Assembly (NCBI GenBank): GCA_020348625.1
Contig: CP070752.1
Span: 301,518 to 320,250, forward strand
Direction: 5' to 3'
DNA from: Deltaproteobacteria bacterium
Lineage (GTDB): Bacteria > Desulfobacterota > DSM-4660 > Desulfatiglandales > B25-G16
DNA: 18,733 nt
How positions within the stretch are numbered: position 1 is the stretch's first letter; every line of letters begins with the position of its first letter. The notes below the pieces were generated by a model. That model ran no database searches. It was not told the DNA's origin and saw only the letters and a program-made list of their open reading frames with translations. Positions 15,200 to 18,733 of this stretch are shown piece after piece. Position numbers and translations under genes: made by a program.

Positions 15200-15928
15200 C
15201 TATGCTCTAGTCAGCTCTATTCTGTACTTGTATAGATCCGGTCGGAAACGCGTTAACGACATAAACAGGGGTTCTCCGTCCCTGGCATAGTATTGCCGTT
15301 CGATAACGAGAACTGGGCTCTCTGTTTTGATGGAGAGATTTCTTGCTACCTCCTCAGTTGCTAGAGCAACATCGATCGTTTGGCTCGCACGGTGAACTCT
15401 TGTGCTCAGTTTTCCTTCGACAAGAGTAATGAATTCAGTTGCTTCCGAGAATTCATCCCGTGAGATTGTTTTCCCTAATTCTGGCGGTAGATAGATAAAT
15501 GAATAGCCGAATGGGCCCTTTGGAGTCAGGCGAATTATTTCGAGCTGAAAGACGTCTTGATTATCCTTTATTCGCAAGATCTCGGCCACGCGGAGGGGGG
15601 GAGACACTTCCCGGTATTCCAAAACCTTGATCCGCGTACCCCGCCCGGCGGCAATAAGGTTTTCAATCGTACCTTTCAAAGAAAGCTGTTTCAGTCCCGA
15701 CTGATCGGTAACAAAGGTCCCCTTTCCACGTTCTCGGTAGATAAAGCCCTCCTTTTCCAACTCTAAAAGGGCCTGACGAACAGTCGCGCGGCTTATGCCG
15801 TACTTGATACATAACTCGCCTTCAGATGGCAAGCGTTGCTGACCCTTCAGTTGCTGTGTGGTGATCTGGGATTTAAGGATATTCTTCAGCTGGAAATACA
15901 GGGGTGTTGGTCCGGCATCAAGGATCAC
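15200..15928 (-). CDS. GntR-family transcriptional regulator, HutC/UTRA type, copy 2
   Basis: A close paralogue of GntR 1. The winged helix includes LPSEGELCIKYGISRATVRQ and GFIYRERGKGTFVTD, and the UTRA part includes PFGYSFIYLPP and SLTRFRPDLYKYRIELTR. I set the start at GTG 15928, which has GGAG 8 bases upstream and gives 242 residues beginning at ILDAGPTPLYFQ, exactly matching the length and start of the other copy; a TTG at 15949 would add seven residues not shared. The 271 bp to the stop of the preceding gap carry two palindromic sites. It diverges from the molybdopterin oxidoreductase and is read toward BKACE 2, so it probably controls both directions. Confidence 0.92.
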   Translation of the reverse strand: MILDAGPTPLYFQLKNILKSQITTQQLKGQQRLPSEGELCIKYGISRATVRQALLELEKEGFIYRERGKGTFVTDQSGLKQLSLKGTIENLIAAGRGTRIKVLEYREVSPPLRVAEILRIKDNQDVFQLEIIRLTPKGPFGYSFIYLPPELGKTISRDEFSEATEFITLVEGKLSTRVHRASQTIDVALATEEVARNLSIKTESPVLVIERQYYARDGEPLFMSLTRFRPDLYKYRIELTRA

Positions 15929-15977
15929 AATTCTCGCTCCAAGGGTCAACCTTCAGTGTGGATCAGGGTAGTGAAAC

Positions 15978-15989
15978 TTGTCATGACAA
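15978..15989. promoter_or_regulatory. Perfect 12-bp palindrome, probable GntR 2 operator
   Basis: TTGTCATGACAA is a perfect palindrome, 50 bp upstream of the GntR 2 start. It lies directly after the -10 hexamer of the candidate minus-strand promoter (15991-16019), where a repressor would block transcription. A near-copy is at 16013-16024. Confidence 0.55.
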
Positions 15990-15990
15990 C

Positions 15991-16019
15991 CGGATATCAG
16001 CATATCATCGACTTGTCAA
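15991..16019 (-). promoter_or_regulatory. Candidate sigma70-type promoter for GntR 2 operon
   Basis: A consensus -35 TTGACA (16014-16019 on the minus strand) is followed after exactly 17 bases by TATCCG (15991-15996). The -10 hexamer matches weakly, so the call depends mostly on the -35 and the spacing, with the adjacent palindromes as support. Confidence 0.4.
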
Positions 16020-16024
16020 GGCAA
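16013..16024. promoter_or_regulatory. Second operator-like site, two mismatches from the palindrome
   Basis: TTGTCAAGGCAA differs from TTGTCATGACAA at two positions and starts 35 bp away, a little over three helical turns. It overlaps the -35 of the GntR 2 promoter. Two sites at this spacing would allow cooperative binding of a dimeric regulator in the divergent region. Confidence 0.45.
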
Positions 16025-16243
16025 TTCTTATTCTCACGTCACTCTGCTGGCACTACCTCCGAACCATCCCCCCCACTTTTCCAGGGCAAAAGGCGCCTCC
16101 ATTCGGGCCCACCGGCGCTGATTTCAGGATTATGTTCAAATCCATTAGTATGCTTTCTGCAATTGCAATAATAGGGAATTGATGCTAGAGACTCGAGTGA
16201 AACCATAAGATTTAGATTTTTTCCATTGAATGGGAGAGTGCCT

Positions 16244-18322
16244 ATGAGCGAGGGTATCAGGTGGATAAAGACGCATTGCGCTCGAATGGACCACGGTGGC
16301 TGCGGTTTACTGGTAGGGGTTAAAGATAACAGAATCGTAAGGGTTAAGGGAGATCCTGACGGCTTTCTGAACAAAGGCTATATCTGCCCCAAGGGCATTG
16401 CCTCACCTGACCGGCTTACCCATCCTGACCGGCTCAAGCATCCCCTCAAGAGGGTCGGGAAACGGGGCGAGGGAAACTGGAAGCGGATCTCATGGCACGA
16501 GGCCCTCGGCGAGATTGCCGAGAACTTGCTGAAGATAAAAGAACACCATGGCGCAAGGGCCGTTGCGTTCGGGGCGGGTACGCCCAAAGGCCTGGAGCAT
16601 TTCGTCTTGATCCGTCTCGCCAATATTTTCGGCTCTCCCAATGTCGTTGCCCCCCAGGATGTATGCCACGCACCTCGGGAGGTGACAGGTGTGCACACCT
16701 GCGGGTTTTATCCCGTGGCGGATCTCCATCACCCAAGCAAGCTGATTCTCCTGTGGGCAAGTAATATCACCTCCACCAACGAGGAGGGCGAAATATGCAG
16801 TATGCTTTTGGAACAGGTGCAAAAGGGAGCCGATCTGATAGTTATTGACCCAAGAAAGATCGACCTGGTCAAAAAAGCTAAACACTGGCTTCAGCTCAGG
16901 CCTGGAACGGATCACGCCCTTGCGTTAGGTATGTTAAACGTAATTATTAATGAAAGTATCTATGATACTGATTTTATGAGAAATTGGACCTATGGTTTTG
17001 ATGATCTCGCAGGTCATATAGGAAAATACACCCCTGAAAAGATCTCGGAGATAACCTGGGTACCGCCGGGGCTGATTCGGGAGACGGCCAGGCTCTATGC
17101 CCTGGCAAAACCGGCGGTCATTCAGTGGGGAAATCCGATCGAACATACTATCCACGCCTTTGACATAATACGGGCGCTCACTTGCCTGATGGCCATATCC
17201 GGGAATCTGGATGTACCCGGTGGAAATATCCACGCCAAAGAGCCCGACATCATGGGTTTAGGAGCATTTGTGCGGGCCGATCTCATACCGGACAAGCGCA
17301 AAGAGATGATTGGTGCCTATCACGGGGTCATACCAAGGCTGATGACTACTCCCTCCGCCTTCTTCAGGCAAGCGATTCTCCAAGGAACGCCCTACCCGGT
17401 GAAGGGACTCTATTCCATGTGCGCTAACCCGCTCTTATCCTTTGCCGATGGCCGCAAAACATATGACGCATTGATGAAGTTGGACTTCATAGCAATTGCC
17501 GATCTAGTTATGACCCCCACAGCCGCCCTCGCCGATATTGTGCTTCCAGTTGCAACCCAGTTTGAAATTGACGATATCGGCCACTACGGGCTCGGCCATG
17601 GTTTTATCTTGGCACGACCAAAGGTAGTTGATCCACCCGAGGAGTGTTGGCCGGATATGAAGATACTCAACGAACTGGGTAAACTTGTTTCTCCCCAGGA
17701 ATACTGGTACGATGACCACACCCAGTTTTTGGACGATGTCCTGAAACCAAGCGGGCTCACGTATCCTCAGTTCGTTGAGAGGGGATATCTAAAGGGTCCA
17801 GAACGATTCAGGGCTTACAAGGAAAAGGGTTTTCGAACTCCTACGGGAAAGGTGGAACTCAGGCTGAGCCGGGCCGAGAAATTGAACCTATCGCCATTGC
17901 CTCAGTTTCAGGGCCTGCCGGAAGAGGATGATCCCGAGTATCCCTTGGTATTAACAAGCTCTAAGAGCCAATACTATCTCCACTCATCATACCGATGGGT
18001 CAAGAGGCTCAGGGAAAAAAGGCCGGACCCCAAGGTTGAAATCCATCCCCAAACTGCTGCACAGTACGGTATTGGCCAGGGCGATGAGATTGTTATCGAA
18101 ACAAAGGTCGGTGCCATAACCCAGGTTGCCCACCTCACTGACAGTGTCGACAAAAGGGTAATAAGCGCTTCCCACGGATGGTGGTTCCCGGAGCGAAAGC
18201 CCGAAACCCTGTATGAATGGGAAAGGTCCAATTTTAACATGCTCACCTCGACCACCAGCCTGGGCAAGGAATTCGGGACACCGAATCTGAAAGCAATTGG
18301 ATGCAGAATCAGGAAAGCATGA
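16244..18322 (+). CDS. Molybdopterin (Mo/W) oxidoreductase, formate dehydrogenase/DMSO reductase superfamily
   Basis: This is a bis-molybdopterin enzyme that could hydroxylate, dehydrogenate or hydrate a pathway compound. ATG 16244 is chosen because GGGAG lies 7 bases before it; a TTG at 16226 lacks such a site. The 692 residues start with a Fe-S domain: C12, C20 and C48, with GYICPKG closing it. The second ligand position holds D16 instead of a cysteine. The Mo-ligand region reads QDVCHAP with C141, analogous to the V-U/C-H-x-P of formate dehydrogenases. A dinucleotide-binding domain C-terminal end is seen at IGQGDEIVIETKVG. No twin-arginine signal is present, so it is cytoplasmic. It is divergent from GntR 2 and followed by an SDR; no separate electron-transfer subunit is visible in the window. 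Confidence 0.88.
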   Translation: MSEGIRWIKTHCARMDHGGCGLLVGVKDNRIVRVKGDPDGFLNKGYICPKGIASPDRLTHPDRLKHPLKRVGKRGEGNWKRISWHEALGEIAENLLKIKEHHGARAVAFGAGTPKGLEHFVLIRLANIFGSPNVVAPQDVCHAPREVTGVHTCGFYPVADLHHPSKLILLWASNITSTNEEGEICSMLLEQVQKGADLIVIDPRKIDLVKKAKHWLQLRPGTDHALALGMLNVIINESIYDTDFMRNWTYGFDDLAGHIGKYTPEKISEITWVPPGLIRETARLYALAKPAVIQWGNPIEHTIHAFDIIRALTCLMAISGNLDVPGGNIHAKEPDIMGLGAFVRADLIPDKRKEMIGAYHGVIPRLMTTPSAFFRQAILQGTPYPVKGLYSMCANPLLSFADGRKTYDALMKLDFIAIADLVMTPTAALADIVLPVATQFEIDDIGHYGLGHGFILARPKVVDPPEECWPDMKILNELGKLVSPQEYWYDDHTQFLDDVLKPSGLTYPQFVERGYLKGPERFRAYKEKGFRTPTGKVELRLSRAEKLNLSPLPQFQGLPEEDDPEYPLVLTSSKSQYYLHSSYRWVKRLREKRPDPKVEIHPQTAAQYGIGQGDEIVIETKVGAITQVAHLTDSVDKRVISASHGWWFPERKPETLYEWERSNFNMLTSTTSLGKEFGTPNLKAIGCRIRKA

Positions 18323-18403
18323 AGACTATAAGCATCTGCATTTGTCACATCTGCAATTGTGATGAGCGAATGGCTCATAGGAAATCGTGTGAGGAGGGGT
18401 CAA
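18323..18403 (+). other. Short gap between the molybdopterin gene and the SDR gene
   Basis: The 81-bp gap contains the strong ribosome site GAGGAGGGG before ATG 18404. No promoter or terminator is obvious, so the SDR gene is probably co-transcribed with the molybdopterin gene. Confidence 0.3.
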
Positions 18404-18733
18404 ATGAATGTATCACTTGAAGATAACGTAGCCCTCGTAACCGGTGGGAGTCGTGGTATTGGGAAGGCAATTGCCCTTGGGCTTGCTCGCGCAGGTGCAG
18501 ATGTTGCCATAGCAAGCCGAAAACTTTCGGACCTTCAAGAAGTGGCTGATGAGATAGGCAGCCTCGGCAGGAAGGCCCTAGCTTTACCAGCGCATGTTGC
18601 CAAGATAGAGGAAATAAACACCCTAGTTAATAAGGTTACGGATACCTTCGGGAGGATCGATATCCTGGTGAATAATGCCGGTTTCAATCCCGTTATGGAT
18701 TCAGCGCTGGACATAGATGAGAGAGCCTGGGAC
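18404..18733 (+). CDS. Short-chain dehydrogenase/reductase, partial (5' end only)
   Basis: 110 codons are visible before the window ends, about 43% of a normal SDR. The N-terminal cofactor loop TGGSRGIG (residues 14-21), the strand DVAIASRK, and NNAG (near 92) are clear; the catalytic Tyr-x3-Lys lies beyond the edge. GAGGAGGGG is a few bases before ATG 18404. It is related in type to the SDR at 4021-4794 but only moderately similar, so it is not simply a duplicate. In this position it probably acts on the product of the molybdopterin enzyme, or supplies its substrate. Confidence 0.9.
   Translation, partial: MNVSLEDNVALVTGGSRGIGKAIALGLARAGADVAIASRKLSDLQEVADEIGSLGRKALALPAHVAKIEEINTLVNKVTDTFGRIDILVNNAGFNPVMDSALDIDERAWD

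Noticed and set aside
1..18733. CRISPR arrays, tRNA or rRNA genes, insertion sequences
   Set aside because: No regularly spaced repeats, no cloverleaf-like segments and no transposase frames were seen.

Overview
The window is one end-to-end catabolic locus from an anaerobic bacterium. It carries two related gene modules, a TRAP-type uptake system and several redox enzymes. A TRAP importer, an Fe-S/FMN/FAD ene-reductase of the 2,4-dienoyl-CoA reductase type, a molybdopterin enzyme, a radical SAM protein and strong Shine-Dalgarno sites fit a strictly anaerobic, roughly 50% GC Gram-negative, perhaps a Desulfobacterota (deltaproteobacterial) degrader. That taxonomic guess is inference from gene content only. 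I see no tRNA, rRNA, CRISPR array or insertion sequence.

Left module, all on the minus strand, reading from 7317 down to 1: GntR/HutC-type regulator, cyclase-family (kynurenine formamidase-like) metal hydrolase, BKACE (beta-keto acid cleavage enzyme, DUF849), SDR dehydrogenase, cupin, 3-hydroxyacyl-CoA-dehydrogenase-family enzyme, and then TRAP DctP, DctQ and DctM (the last cut by the window edge). Intergenic gaps are short and each gene has a good Shine-Dalgarno site, so this could be one long operon or two. A plus-strand ene-reductase (7518-9500) diverges from the regulator.

Right module, also minus strand, reading from 15928 down to 9591: a second GntR regulator closely similar to the first, a second BKACE, a second cyclase, a radical SAM protein with an unusual cysteine spacing behind a hairpin-rich leader, a decayed thiolase C-terminus, a third cyclase, and a polysaccharide-deacetylase-like protein that lacks the usual catalytic residues. 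Diverging from this regulator on the plus strand are a molybdopterin oxidoreductase (16244-18322) and the start of another SDR (18404 to the window end). A perfect 12-bp palindrome and a near-copy 35 bp away lie in the divergent region at 15978-16024 and look like regulator operators.

Working model (inference): the TRAP system imports an organic acid, probably cyclic or ring-derived. The Mo enzyme and ene-reductase do the redox work, a cyclase-family hydrolase opens a ring, the SDR or HCDH enzymes oxidise a 3-hydroxy acid to a 3-keto acid, and BKACE swaps it with acetyl-CoA to give acetoacetate and an acyl-CoA. The paired GntR/BKACE/cyclase sets, with BKACE and cyclase in opposite order, suggest duplication and divergence toward two related substrates. 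I do not recognise a described pathway with this exact gene set.
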